Assembly (NCBI RefSeq): GCF_000285495.1
Contig: NZ_HE610978.1
Coordinates: 8,778 to 72,777 of the forward strand
Source of the DNA: Oceanobacillus massiliensis str. N'diop
GTDB taxonomy: Bacteria; Bacillota; Bacilli; Bacillales; Amphibacillaceae
Length of the DNA: 64,000 nt
Reading direction: 5' to 3'
Notes under the pieces: model-generated
What the model saw: only the letters and a program-made list of their open reading frames with translations
What the model was told of the DNA's origin: nothing
Database searches by the model: none
Part shown: positions 8,282 through 17,084 of the stretch, piece after piece
How the letters are laid out: each line of letters opens with the position of its first letter
Numbering within the stretch: the first letter of the stretch is position 1
Made by a program: the position numbers and the translations under genes

Positions 8282-9148
8282 TCAAAAAGGATTTCGAAAT
8301 GCCGCCGGATTGTACGCCATATTCAAATAGAATAGATATTGACTGCAGGAAATCGAACTTTCATTATGGTGGATAACGATATACGGAATTTTACGTGATT
8401 GAAGCCCACGCATATTCAGAGAAAGATTTGCCAGATGTCTGAAGGATGGACTCGTTACAACATTTGCCAGATAGGCTGATTGCGTACTGCCTGCCTTTCT
8501 CATGCTATTCAAACTCTCAATCATCCTATCCGCAGTCATAATGCCTAACCCATGTCCAAAAAAGGTTCCATCGCCCATAACAACTGCGTTTTCTCCACGC
8601 CACCATGAAGCTGCCGGGTCAAAATCGGGATTGTTGAAATATACGACATCTCCAGGCAAAAAATGATTCGAATGCAGGCTTCTTATTCCAAAATCAGGGT
8701 CGAAATGCCAGCTGTATAAATAGAGATCTTGGAATAGATCATTAAACAGCTGTAAGCCAATACTTGTTAAAAGCGCATGGTAATAAATAATAACATTTGC
8801 CACAGCACATTCAAATGCATATAGGTAACTGTTTCGGTAAATATCCAGAATTGCTTCTGATGGCAATACATTAGGCTTCAGCTGGAAGCCTCCCGCATCT
8901 GTCAAATCCCAATACATCGGATTACATCTTGAATTTGCAAAATTGGCGAATTGCATATCACTCTGCTCCATGGCTCTTGCACTAGCTATTATATTTTTTC
9001 GGAGTTCAATTTCAAACATTAATTCATCTTTGGACTGATAAGCGTAAACCGTTACGCTTTCTTTCATGTTTCGGATAATGATACTTTCAATGCTGCCAGG
9101 GGCAAACAAATTGTCTCCGCTAAAGCTGATTCCTGAAACTTCAATCAT
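8282..9148 (-). CDS. tgl: spore coat protein-glutamine gamma-glutamyltransferase (transglutaminase)
   Basis: Cross-links spore coat proteins through epsilon-(gamma-glutamyl)lysine bonds. The protein is 288 residues, longer than B. subtilis Tgl (about 245). The catalytic cysteine is C114 in YAFECAVANVIIYY. Other family landmarks are NPMYWDLTDAGGFQLKP and LYLYSWHFDPDFGI. It is normally made in the mother cell under sigma-K, though no clear sigma-K promoter was identified here. It is strong evidence for an endospore former. No operon partner is present. Confidence 0.92.
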   Translation of the reverse strand: MIEVSGISFSGDNLFAPGSIESIIIRNMKESVTVYAYQSKDELMFEIELRKNIIASARAMEQSDMQFANFANSRCNPMYWDLTDAGGFQLKPNVLPSEAILDIYRNSYLYAFECAVANVIIYYHALLTSIGLQLFNDLFQDLYLYSWHFDPDFGIRSLHSNHFLPGDVVYFNNPDFDPAASWWRGENAVVMGDGTFFGHGLGIMTADRMIESLNSMRKAGSTQSAYLANVVTSPSFRHLANLSLNMRGLQSRKIPYIVIHHNESSISCSQYLFYLNMAYNPAAFRNPF

Positions 9149-9268
9149 TTAATTCCCTCACTCTCACCATTAAAGGATCACTTGTGTTACTACCCAATCT
9201 ATTCAGTTGTCACCAAAATGTTAAAGGGCCGGAATATAGACCAATTATGAAATGTTGTCTTGATTGGC

Positions 9269-9376
9269 GCGACGAAAATGCTGATATTTTGATTGAATAT
9301 GCTGATGTTCACGGGGAAAATGCTGATGTTCACAAATAAATGGCTGATGTTCACAAGAAAAATGCTGATGTTCATA
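9269..9376 (-). repeat. five 21-bp tandem units (copy A)
   Basis: Read on the minus strand, five consecutive 21-bp units follow GTGAACATCAGCATTTTTC-like spacing. In one frame they encode heptads NISIFLV, NISHLFV, NISIFPV, NISIFNQ and NISIFVA. A matching array in opposite orientation lies at 29430-29537 with the same unit-specific positions (H in unit 2, P in unit 3, Q in unit 4). An open frame of 79 codons spans it, but there is no convincing ribosome binding site. The rest of the 9149-9522 gap holds nothing I recognise. Confidence 0.7.
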
Positions 9377-9522
9377 TTTGGCACCCTACACTTGTTCCAG
9401 ACTTCCTGATTACAATCAGAATAACGCCTGCTAATCATCCTGTCAGTATAAAAATTTTGAAACCTTTAAGTTATGCAATCGTATAATAAGTAACCATTGA
9501 TTTATGTAAAGGGGAATGTGCA

Positions 9523-9708
9523 ATGAAAAGAAAACAGCAGCTGTATCCACTAATGGCAGGACTGGCTGGATTCGGATTGACGTTTATCGTTACGTTGCTG
9601 ATTGAATCAACCCACCCTTTTTTGGCTAGTCTGGTGCTGGGTTTTATAATATTTGAAATAAGCTTTTATTACTTTCATAGCGAAGAAAAGCGGATTAATG
9701 AACTATAG
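9523..9708 (+). CDS. small two-segment membrane protein, unknown
   Basis: A 61-residue protein with two hydrophobic stretches (about 9-28 and 33-51), a basic N-terminus and a charged C-terminus. AAAGGGGAATG lies upstream of the ATG and a terminator follows, so it looks like a real single-gene unit. I do not recognise the family. Confidence 0.6.
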   Translation: MKRKQQLYPLMAGLAGFGLTFIVTLLIESTHPFLASLVLGFIIFEISFYYFHSEEKRINEL

Positions 9709-9714
9709 CTAGCT

Positions 9715-9760
9715 GGCTTAATCAATGATAATTTCGATTATTATTCATTAAGCCTATTTT
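9715..9760 (+). terminator. intrinsic terminator
   Basis: GGCTTAAT pairs with ATTAAGCC, with further AT pairing toward a TTCG loop, and is followed by TATTTT. Confidence 0.75.
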
Positions 9761-9801
9761 GTCCGCGGATTTGCAAATAAATGATAGATTCAGGTGGTCT
9801 T

Positions 9802-10329
9802 ATGAACAGTACTGTACCGAAAAGAATACATATTATCGGCTCTGTCGGAAGCGGCAAAACTACTTTGGCAAAAGAATTATCTATTATGCTGGAGATACCA
9901 TATTACGAATTGGATAATGTGGTTTGGAGAAGGTGTAATTCCGGGGACAAAAGAAGATCTGAAGAAGAAAGAGATGAGCACCTATTTCGAATCATACAAT
10001 CTCCTAGCTGGATAATGGAAGGGGTCCATAATGAAGATTGGGTAAGCAATAGTTTTCATCAAGCAGATCTGATTATTTTCTTGGATACAAGGTATTCTTT
10101 AAGAACTTATCGGATTATCAAACGGTTTTTCAAACAAAAACTACGGCTAGAGAAATCGAATTATAGACCAACATTAGCAATATTTTTTAAAATGTTTAAA
10201 TGGAACCGACATTTTGAAGAGGTGGGAAAAGTTAATTTCTTCAGCAAGTATGGCATGCTCCATGACAAGACAGCTGTTATTACCAATAATAACGGTATAA
10301 CGGAACTCTTCAAAGCAAATAATCGATAG
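9802..10329 (+). CDS. P-loop kinase-like protein (DNA topology modulation / FlaR-like family)
   Basis: A 175-residue P-loop NTPase related to adenylate kinases. The Walker A motif is GSVGSGKTTLAK near the N-terminus. YYELDNVVWRR and the ADLIIFLDTR Walker-B-like strand fit the family often annotated as topology modulation protein, whose true substrate is unknown. The ATG at 9802 is preferred to 9781 because AGGTGG lies 5-10 bp before it. The next gene follows after 23 bp, probably in the same transcript. Confidence 0.7.
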   Translation: MNSTVPKRIHIIGSVGSGKTTLAKELSIMLEIPYYELDNVVWRRCNSGDKRRSEEERDEHLFRIIQSPSWIMEGVHNEDWVSNSFHQADLIIFLDTRYSLRTYRIIKRFFKQKLRLEKSNYRPTLAIFFKMFKWNRHFEEVGKVNFFSKYGMLHDKTAVITNNNGITELFKANNR

Positions 10330-10352
10330 TTTAAACAAAGGGGGAAGATTGT

Positions 10353-10565
10353 GTGAACGAAAAAGAGGCTCCCGAACAGAAAAGGGAAAGATTAAGGCAA
10401 GAAGAATTGAAAAAAAATCCAATTGGTAATGCGGGCGATGCCTTTAACAGTGCTGATAGCGGCAATCTTGCTGATCTGGTAGGAGGTTTGGGCTGGAAAG
10501 GTACTGGGTTAATTATTGCTGCAATAATAGTTGGATTGCTCTTATACTCTCTCTTCTTTCGATAA
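10353..10565 (+). CDS. small membrane-anchored protein, DUF6366-like
   Basis: A 70-residue protein starting at GTG 10353 behind GGGGGAAG. It has a charged N-terminal half (EQKRERLRQEELKKNP), a glycine-rich stretch LVGGLGWKGTG, and a single C-terminal membrane helix ending in LFFR. This layout fits DUF6366, a small family of Bacillaceae with no known function; the family name is from memory and should be checked. Confidence 0.65.
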   Translation: MNEKEAPEQKRERLRQEELKKNPIGNAGDAFNSADSGNLADLVGGLGWKGTGLIIAAIIVGLLLYSLFFR

Positions 10566-10689
10566 GGAATAAGGAAATGTAAGCAGAGGTTTCTTTTTTC
10601 GTTGAGAATAATCTATAGAAATATAGTCCTGGCAACTGTCCTATGGTATGAGCCAGAATATTTTAATGATAGGCACTTTAAATTTAGCC

Positions 10690-10718
10690 TTGACCTTTTA
10701 TTTTCGATAACATAGAAT
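10690..10718 (+). promoter_or_regulatory. promoter of trpS
   Basis: TTGACC (10690-10695) and TAGAAT (10713-10718) are 17 bp apart. This places the start about 7 bp downstream, at the beginning of the T-box leader. Confidence 0.6.
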
Positions 10719-10724
10719 TAATTC

Positions 10725-11006
10725 AATATCAAATGAGCGATGATGAAGAATAGTAGGCTATAAGAACGGTCAAGAGAGCTGGTGGTTGGTGAGAACCAGT
10801 ACGGAATTATTGCTGAATGGGCTTTTGAGCTTCTGAACTGAAAGAGATGAGTAGGTTCAGCGGAATGTCTTACCGTTAAAAGAGACCAAGTATCGAAGCA
10901 AGTCCAAGTACTGTTTCGGTATGGCTAAGTGCGTTTACATATGTAAACGAATAAAGGTGGCACCACGGGTTACTCGTCCTTATTTTTGGGATGGGTAATC
11001 CTTTTT
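10725..11006 (+). promoter_or_regulatory. T-box leader sensing uncharged tRNA-Trp
   Basis: The leader contains the conserved T-box stretch GGTGGCACCACGGG at about 10957-10970, and stem I with an AGAGAG element near 10773. A specifier loop reads GAA-TGG, with UGG at 10818-10820 decoding tryptophan. The terminator pairs GGGTTACTCGTCC with GGATGGGTAATCC and ends in six Ts, about 10967-11006. Binding of uncharged tRNA-Trp would favour the antiterminator and allow trpS expression. Confidence 0.92.
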
Positions 11007-11035
11007 TGTATAGATTTTATCAATGGAGGGGTAGT

Positions 11036-12034
11036 ATGAAAAAGACGATTTTGACTGGAATAAAGCCTACGGGACAGATTCATTTAGGTAATTATATTGG
11101 AGCCATTAAGCCGGCATTGGAGCTTGCTGTAGAGGAAGATTATTCGCCAATATATTTCGTGGCTGATTATCATGGCCTAACTAAAACCATTGACTCTGAA
11201 GACTTCCGCTCCTTCTCCTATGGAATAGCTGCTGCTTGGTTGGCTCTTGGACTTAATCCGGAGAAAACGATTTTTTATAGACAATCCGATGTCCCGGAGA
11301 TATTTGAATTGAATTGGATATTGAGCTGCCTTGCATCCAAAGGATTGATGAATAGGGCCCATGCCTATAAAGCCATTGCAGATAACAATAGAAAAGCGCA
11401 AAAGGATAAAGATTACGGGGTCAATATGGGCTTATACAACTATCCTATATTGATGGCAGCGGATATTTTAATGTTCCGGACAGGAATTGTTCCTGTTGGA
11501 AAGGACCAGATACAGCATGTAGAAATAGCCAGGGATATTGCCGAAAGTTTCAACCGTAAGTACGGAGAAACATTTGTTTTACCAGATTATAATATTCAGG
11601 AAGATACTGCAGTTTTGCCGGGATTGGATGGCAGGAAAATGAGTAAAAGCTATCATAATACGATTCCAATTTTTAGTGAGCAGGCGAAATTGCGAAAGCT
11701 AATAAATAAAATCAAAACGGATTCGTTGCCGCCAGAGGTTCCGAAAGATCCGGATAAATCAACTATTTTTATGCTCTATAAGGAATTTGCACTTCCGGCA
11801 GAAGTCGAAAGTATGAGACAGCAATTTTTGACAGGTGTAGGCTGGGGAGAAGCGAAAGGGCAGTTATTCCATGTTATGAATCGATTTTTGGAACAGCCGC
11901 GGGAGAGATATAAAGAACTTATGGAAAATCCGGAAACAATTGACAAGGTATTAAAAGAAGGAGCAGATAAAGCGAGAGAAATGAGTGTTCCATTCTTAAA
12001 AGAAATTAAGCGTAAAATAGGATTTTATTCATAA
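11036..12034 (+). CDS. trpS: tryptophanyl-tRNA synthetase
   Basis: Class I aminoacyl-tRNA synthetase of 332 residues. The HIGH-type motif is PTGQIHLGNYIGA and the KMSKS motif is complete (GRKMSKSYHN). The start at 11036 follows GGAGGGG; a longer frame from 10991 would begin inside the terminator and is rejected. The length matches B. subtilis TrpS. It is a single gene under the T-box described upstream. Confidence 0.97.
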   Translation: MKKTILTGIKPTGQIHLGNYIGAIKPALELAVEEDYSPIYFVADYHGLTKTIDSEDFRSFSYGIAAAWLALGLNPEKTIFYRQSDVPEIFELNWILSCLASKGLMNRAHAYKAIADNNRKAQKDKDYGVNMGLYNYPILMAADILMFRTGIVPVGKDQIQHVEIARDIAESFNRKYGETFVLPDYNIQEDTAVLPGLDGRKMSKSYHNTIPIFSEQAKLRKLINKIKTDSLPPEVPKDPDKSTIFMLYKEFALPAEVESMRQQFLTGVGWGEAKGQLFHVMNRFLEQPRERYKELMENPETIDKVLKEGADKAREMSVPFLKEIKRKIGFYS

Positions 12035-12153
12035 GTTCAGCAGGAACCGGGTTCTAAATTGTGATTAGATTTCAGTCTATGAAAGTGACTTATCGGAAGG
12101 CGCAGAAGAATGACCTTTCCATCCGGCACGGCTCTAACAACTAAAATAAGTGA

Positions 12154-12182
12154 TTGACAAAGACGTAAAATGGGAGTATTTT
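12154..12182 (+). promoter_or_regulatory. promoter upstream of the ktrAB leader
   Basis: TTGACA (12154-12159), a 17-bp spacer and TATTTT (12177-12182). If used, it gives a leader of about 200 nt before the riboswitch. I see no other defined feature in 12035-12380. Confidence 0.5.
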
Positions 12183-12379
12183 GTGATTAATTGAAGCTGT
12201 TTTCTAAAGGATTGTTATATACGACGGATAATCAAAACTGTGAGTTGAATAGTAGCCCAGTTAATCAATGCTATCAGTAATTGTCCATTATTTTACAAAT
12301 GACGGTATGGTTGTCTGCTTCGCTTTTAGCGGATTTTCACTCACCATACGAAAAGAGCCTTCATTAACTAAAAAATTAT

Positions 12380-12583
12380 CTGAGCCTTTATTCGCTTAAT
12401 CTATTTGAGCGGGGGAACCATATTTGATAGATATAATCTATCTGGGGTGAATCTTACCTGAGTAAGAAGGGATACTCTCCGTCCCTAATCCGACAGCTAA
12501 CCTCGTAGGCGTTGAATAGTTTTCGAGAGAAGGGTCAATGGCAAAAGCCAAAAGACCAATCTTATTTCTGATGGTCTTTTTCT
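12380..12583 (+). promoter_or_regulatory. c-di-AMP riboswitch (ydaO-yuaA) with terminator
   Basis: Conserved blocks of the ydaO class are all present in order: CGCTTAATC..GAGCGGGGGAACC, GGGGTGAATC, GGATACTCTCCGTCC, AATCCGACAGCTAACCTCGT and AGGCG. The terminator pairs AAAAGACCA (from about 12550) with TGGTCTTTTT (to about 12581). In this class bound c-di-AMP turns expression off, so high c-di-AMP should reduce potassium uptake through KtrAB. Confidence 0.93.
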
Positions 12584-12615
12584 TTTTGGAATTTACTTAG
12601 AAAAGAGGATGTGTA

Positions 12616-13272
12616 TTGGAAAAGCAAGTAGTCGTAATAGGGCTTGGCAGATTCGGAAGAAGTGTTTGTAAACAATTGCATGAGCTGGGTCATGAAGTAC
12701 TGGCCATTGATAAAAAAGAAGAGAGAGTTAAACTTGCTTCTAATTATTCCTATTATGCTGTCGTTGCAAATGCTTCAGACGAAAGCGTACTAAAGAACTA
12801 TGGAGTAAGAAACTTCGATCACGCCATCATTGCGATAGGAGACAGTATCGAATCCAGCATTCTGTGTACCTTGATTCTCAAGGATATGGGGGTAAGCAAT
12901 GTCTGGGTTAAAGCAAGAGATCTGCATCATCAGAAGATACTTGAAAAGGTTGGAGCAGATCGGATTATACAGCCAGAAAAGGAAATGGGTGTGCGAATTG
13001 CCAATCAACTCGATTCTGGAAAACTATTAGATTATATAGAGCTTTCCAAGGACTATAGCATTGTTGAATTAATCGCAACTAAAAAATTGTCTGGGAAGTC
13101 TTTGATTCAATTGGATATCCGTGCAAAGTATGGTTGTACAATACTTGCCATTAAACAGGATGAAACGGTCAATGTTTCTCCTATGCCGGAAGATATCATT
13201 TCAAAAGGGGATGTATTGGTTGTGATGGGCCAAGTAAATGACTTGAAACGTTTTGAAGATAAGGGATTCTAA
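12616..13272 (+). CDS. ktrA: potassium uptake regulatory subunit KtrA
   Basis: Cytoplasmic RCK protein of 218 residues forming a ring that gates KtrB. The N-terminal Rossmann domain has GLGRFGRSVC (residues 9-18) for ATP/NAD(H), and an RCK_C domain covers about 135-218. It uses a TTG start at 12616 behind AAGAGGA; no in-frame ATG fits. Its stop overlaps the ktrB start (TAATG), so the two are translationally coupled. Besides the riboswitch, the RCK_C domain of KtrA is itself a known c-di-AMP receptor in other Firmicutes. Confidence 0.93.
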   Translation: MEKQVVVIGLGRFGRSVCKQLHELGHEVLAIDKKEERVKLASNYSYYAVVANASDESVLKNYGVRNFDHAIIAIGDSIESSILCTLILKDMGVSNVWVKARDLHHQKILEKVGADRIIQPEKEMGVRIANQLDSGKLLDYIELSKDYSIVELIATKKLSGKSLIQLDIRAKYGCTILAIKQDETVNVSPMPEDIISKGDVLVVMGQVNDLKRFEDKGF

Positions 13273-14636
13273 TGAAAATATCTTTAAAGAGATTTAAGCT
13301 TACCTACTTATCAACGATTCGACTTATCGTTTTATTTTATATTGTCGCTGTCATATTTTCAGTAGTATTATTGGGTCTGCCTTTTCTTCATCATGCAGGT
13401 GAAGAACTATCGCTTATTGACCTCATGTTCACTGCAGTGAGTGCCATCAGTGTTACGGGACTTGCTGTTGTTTCCACTCCTGAAACATTTAATACTGCAG
13501 GTAAGATTGCGCTTACCTTTGTGATGCAATTTGGCGGTATTGGAATTATGACCCTCGGAACGATAGTTTGGGTAATACTTGGGAAAAAAATAGGTTTGCG
13601 AGGAAGACAGCTAATTCAAATAGATCATAACCGAGCTTCCTTAGCGGGCTCCGTTAAGCTAATTTTAAAGATCCTAAAAACCATTCTTCTAATTGAATTG
13701 ATCGGTACTGTTATACTGAGTGCCTATTTCATGAATTATTTTGATTCATGGCAAGAATGTTTACTGCAAGGATATTTTGGTGCAGTAAGTGCTACTACAA
13801 ATGCTGGATTTGATATAACGGGGTCATCCTTAGAGCTCTTTGCAGACGATTATTTCGTTCAATTTGTAAATATTATACTATTGACATTAGGAGCTATCGG
13901 ATTTCCGGTGTTAATTGAATTGCAAAATTACATGCGAGGAGACCATTTGGATGGTAATCCAAGAAATAGCTTTTCCCTGTTTACAAAGCTGACCACACTT
14001 ACTTTTTTTGCGCTTATCGCAGCTGGTGCCATTCTAATCGTTCTATTGGAATGGAATGGGTTTATGGCTGATAAGGTATGGCACGAAAGGCTATTTTTTA
14101 GTCTTTTCCAATCTGTGACGACGAGAAATGGAGGGCTTGCTACCATGGACGTAGGTGAGTTTTCTTCACCCACACTTATCGTGTTGTGCTTTCTCATGTT
14201 TATCGGTGCCTCGCCAAGCAGTGTAGGGGGCGGCATAAGAACAACTACTTTCGCTATAATGCTGCTTGCCATTTATAATTTTGCCAAAGGAAGAACTGGA
14301 ATTAAGGTATTTGGACGGGAATTAGAGCAGGAAGATGTTATTGGTTCATTTATGGTTATTACAACTGCTTCCATGTTATGTATGATTGCAATTATTACAC
14401 TTACTTATATTGAACCATTTTCCCTGATCGAGATTGCATTTGAAGTTTCATCAGCATTCGGAACAACAGGTTTATCTCTGGGGATTACTCCGGAATTAAG
14501 TACTGCTGGAAAATGCATTATTATATTTTTAATGTTTGTGGGCAGAATAGGAATTTTTTCATTCTTATTCCTAATAAGAGGTAAAGAAACAAAAGAAAAT
14601 TATCATTATCCAAAGGAAAAGGTAATTATTGGGTAA
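13272..14636 (+). CDS. ktrB: potassium uptake channel subunit KtrB
   Basis: Membrane subunit of the TrkH/KtrB family, 454 residues, with four M1-P-M2 repeats. Pore-loop sequences with the selectivity glycines are seen in AISVTGLAV, ATTNAGFDITG, TTRNGGLATMD and AFGTTGLSLG. It forms a dimer that conducts K+ with Na+ dependence. It is coupled to ktrA by a one-base overlap. Potassium uptake of this type supports growth under osmotic stress. Confidence 0.95.
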   Translation: MKISLKRFKLTYLSTIRLIVLFYIVAVIFSVVLLGLPFLHHAGEELSLIDLMFTAVSAISVTGLAVVSTPETFNTAGKIALTFVMQFGGIGIMTLGTIVWVILGKKIGLRGRQLIQIDHNRASLAGSVKLILKILKTILLIELIGTVILSAYFMNYFDSWQECLLQGYFGAVSATTNAGFDITGSSLELFADDYFVQFVNIILLTLGAIGFPVLIELQNYMRGDHLDGNPRNSFSLFTKLTTLTFFALIAAGAILIVLLEWNGFMADKVWHERLFFSLFQSVTTRNGGLATMDVGEFSSPTLIVLCFLMFIGASPSSVGGGIRTTTFAIMLLAIYNFAKGRTGIKVFGRELEQEDVIGSFMVITTASMLCMIAIITLTYIEPFSLIEIAFEVSSAFGTTGLSLGITPELSTAGKCIIIFLMFVGRIGIFSFLFLIRGKETKENYHYPKEKVIIG

Positions 14637-14683
14637 TTTGTAGTATTGAAAGCAAGATGAATCGCCGCAAAGGAGTGGACCTC

Positions 14684-15637
14684 ATGAAACCTTTTATACT
14701 TAGTGGATCAATTCTCATATTGGCCGGCTTAATTGCTGCTACAGTGATCTATCATCAAAATTCCAGAGAAATCACATATCCTCAATTGGGACAGGCCGGA
14801 AATGTACAAGATAATCAAGTGTCCGATAGTGAACCGGAAGGACCGCAGACCGAGCAGCTGCAACCAGTAAATCGTAATGAGGCGATTACTTACACTTTGC
14901 AGAACAACGAACTAAAGATTTCTTTCAATAATGGAAATGACTGGATTAGCGTCCCTGTTGAAAAAGATGAACTATTTGGCGGGGAATATAATGGAAACGG
15001 GCAGGAATTGATTGAAAACAGCTACATTCTTAGAGAAGATCTGGCTGCGTTCTTATATGCGGACGGCGATAACTGGGAGAGTCAAAGAATAATGTTAGTC
15101 TATACGCGGGATAAAGGACAGTCCTGGGAGGAGTCAGTTGTTATAGAACCATATCCTGGTATTCGTTTCAGAAAAATTGATTTTCTGAATGAGAATTTTG
15201 GCTATGTGATTATTTCTGGTGGCCGGAGCATGTCGCAAGAAGGTTCAAGTGTCTTCTTAACAGACGACGGCGGCCAAAGTTGGAGAGAAACGAACAGCTC
15301 CGGAGTAACGAGACTAATTTCTTATGGGGGATTTATCGATGAAACGACAGGGTTCTTATCTTTTGGGACTATTAATCCAGAGGAACCTGATCTGCATGTT
15401 ACCCAAGACGGAGGTAATACATGGACGAAAGCGATCGTTAACGTTCCAGAGGAGTATCAGCAGATCTTTGTAGCAGCGGAAACGCCAGTAATAGAGGATG
15501 ACCATTTGACAGTACTGGTTAATCAAGGCCCCAATGGGGATTATGAGGGCGGACTCGTAAAGGGGAAATTTATATCTGAAGATAACGGTAAGACATGGGA
15601 ATTTTTAATGGAGGTGATTCCTGATGAAGCAGAATAG
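14684..15637 (+). CDS. membrane-anchored BNR/Asp-box repeat protein
   Basis: A 317-residue protein with one N-terminal membrane segment (about 4-22), a Gln/Glu/Pro-rich linker, and a beta-propeller-like domain. Asp-box motifs SxDxGxTW-like are visible: TRDKGQSWEE, TDDGGQSWRE, TQDGGNTWTK and SEDNGKTWEF. Such domains occur in sialidases and Ycf48-like proteins; no catalytic residues can be assigned. ATG 14684 follows AAAGGAG, better than the upstream ATG at 14657. The last codons overlap the next gene by 14 bp. Confidence 0.7.
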   Translation: MKPFILSGSILILAGLIAATVIYHQNSREITYPQLGQAGNVQDNQVSDSEPEGPQTEQLQPVNRNEAITYTLQNNELKISFNNGNDWISVPVEKDELFGGEYNGNGQELIENSYILREDLAAFLYADGDNWESQRIMLVYTRDKGQSWEESVVIEPYPGIRFRKIDFLNENFGYVIISGGRSMSQEGSSVFLTDDGGQSWRETNSSGVTRLISYGGFIDETTGFLSFGTINPEEPDLHVTQDGGNTWTKAIVNVPEEYQQIFVAAETPVIEDDHLTVLVNQGPNGDYEGGLVKGKFISEDNGKTWEFLMEVIPDEAE

Positions 15638-16487
15638 CGCTAAATGGATGAAAATTGTTGGGTGGGCGCTATTGGTTTTCGCGATTGGATTATTCTGTTT
15701 GCAAATGGGTTATCTCGTAATCCATGAAAGACTACAAGTCGAATTTGCGGATAATCGATTATTCTATTTGATCAATATATGCTCCTCCATCTTTCTGTTA
15801 CTAGCTGTCCTGCTTCTGCTTCAACTCACTAAACGCTTTAAAGCGGCAGGTTCTGTGATTGCCGCTATTTTCATATTCACCCAAGTTATATTGCTTGGTA
15901 TCAGTAACCAGGAGATAAGGAACATAGTAAGTGTATCACCTGATATGAAACATGTCCTATCGATCAAAGAAAATCTGGAAAACGGAGAAGCGGTCTACTA
16001 TAGAACCTATTATGGTATTCTTGCTCGTCCAAAAGAAAGATTGCCCCATAAAACGGACGGAAAATTTCAAGTGAAGTGGTTAGCCGATGACGTTGCAGCT
16101 GTTACATACAAAGCTGCAGATAATACCATTCAGCAATATATCGGCACATACGGAGATCGCGGGAGCGGCATTTCCTATTATTATGTAGGAGCGGAAATTC
16201 ATGGAAAGTGGCAAGGTGATAACATCGAGGTGGTAAGTAATACAGAAGGAATTTCTGTAACCGAAAATGGAGAGACTGAATTATTTGAATGGGATAATAT
16301 CGATCAATTCGGTACGCTTGCTGTTGTCTTAAAGAAAAACAACTCAGCCGTATGGAGTCTATCTTTAGATAAGAATTTTGAGGTCGATTCTGATTCTGCT
16401 AATCCCGCAGCAGGAAATATTAGCTTATATAAAGCAGACATGGAGGGCAATCAGCCAGCTACTCTCGATTTTATTGCTCCCAATTAA
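15624..16487 (+). CDS. membrane protein of unknown function, partner of the BNR protein
   Basis: A 287-residue protein with three predicted membrane segments in its first 100 residues (about 10-32, 44-65, 72-92), then an outside or cytoplasmic domain of about 190 residues rich in beta strands. GGAGGTGA lies inside the preceding gene, 8 bp before the ATG, so the two are coupled and probably act together. I do not recognise the family. Confidence 0.65.
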   Translation: MKQNSAKWMKIVGWALLVFAIGLFCLQMGYLVIHERLQVEFADNRLFYLINICSSIFLLLAVLLLLQLTKRFKAAGSVIAAIFIFTQVILLGISNQEIRNIVSVSPDMKHVLSIKENLENGEAVYYRTYYGILARPKERLPHKTDGKFQVKWLADDVAAVTYKAADNTIQQYIGTYGDRGSGISYYYVGAEIHGKWQGDNIEVVSNTEGISVTENGETELFEWDNIDQFGTLAVVLKKNNSAVWSLSLDKNFEVDSDSANPAAGNISLYKADMEGNQPATLDFIAPN

Positions 16488-16634
16488 GTCTGTTAAGGAA
16501 TCCACAGAAATTTAGAGTGAGACATAGTGAAAGAGTTGTCATGTATGCTACTGTACTATTAGGTAATAAACCATGTTAACCAATGATTACAATGGTTAAT
16601 AAATCAGCATGTAATAAGGGGGAGTCATTTAGCT

Positions 16635-17084
16635 ATGAACTATCGTAAAGCAAGTATCGAGGATATTGACAATCTGATTGGTTTAAGGAAAATTCAATTG
16701 GCTGATGAGGGGATAGAACCGAGTCTCGATATCGATAAAGAACTATATTTTTTCTTTAAAGATAAACTGGATGATGGATCCTTAATTCAGTGGGTGGTAG
16801 AAGACAATAATAAAATGATTGCTACGGGAGCGGTCATCATTTACGAATTTCCGCCAAGTTATACCAATCCGTCTGGTAAAAAGGCCTACATTACAAATAT
16901 GTATACAAGAGAAGATTACCGCGGACAGGGTATTGCTACTAGTTTATTGGCAAAATTAGTGGATGAAACCAAAAATGCGGATGTAACCAAACTGTGGCTG
17001 GGAGCTTCAAAATTAGGGAGACCAGTCTATAAAAAATTTGGTTTTAAGGAAACCGATGAATGGTTAGAATTAGATCTATTGTAG
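16635..17084 (+). CDS. GNAT family N-acetyltransferase
   Basis: A 149-residue GNAT fold. The acetyl-CoA pyrophosphate loop is REDYRGQGIATSLL, with a preceding beta strand ITNMYT and a C-terminal GFKETDEWLEL typical of the fold. The substrate is unknown. AAGGGGGAG precedes the ATG. It seems to be a single gene. Confidence 0.8.
   Translation: MNYRKASIEDIDNLIGLRKIQLADEGIEPSLDIDKELYFFFKDKLDDGSLIQWVVEDNNKMIATGAVIIYEFPPSYTNPSGKKAYITNMYTREDYRGQGIATSLLAKLVDETKNADVTKLWLGASKLGRPVYKKFGFKETDEWLELDLL

Noticed and set aside
9269-9376. Possible CRISPR array from regularly spaced repeats
   Set aside because: The units are contiguous 21-bp repeats with no unique spacers, and there are no cas genes.
9199-9438. 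79-codon ORF over repeat copy A as a gene
   Set aside because: No ribosome binding site, low-complexity heptads, and the matching ORF at copy B has unrelated ends.
10991-11035. Upstream start of trpS at 10991
   Set aside because: It lies within the T-box terminator; GGAGGGG and ATG 11036 fit the family N-terminus.
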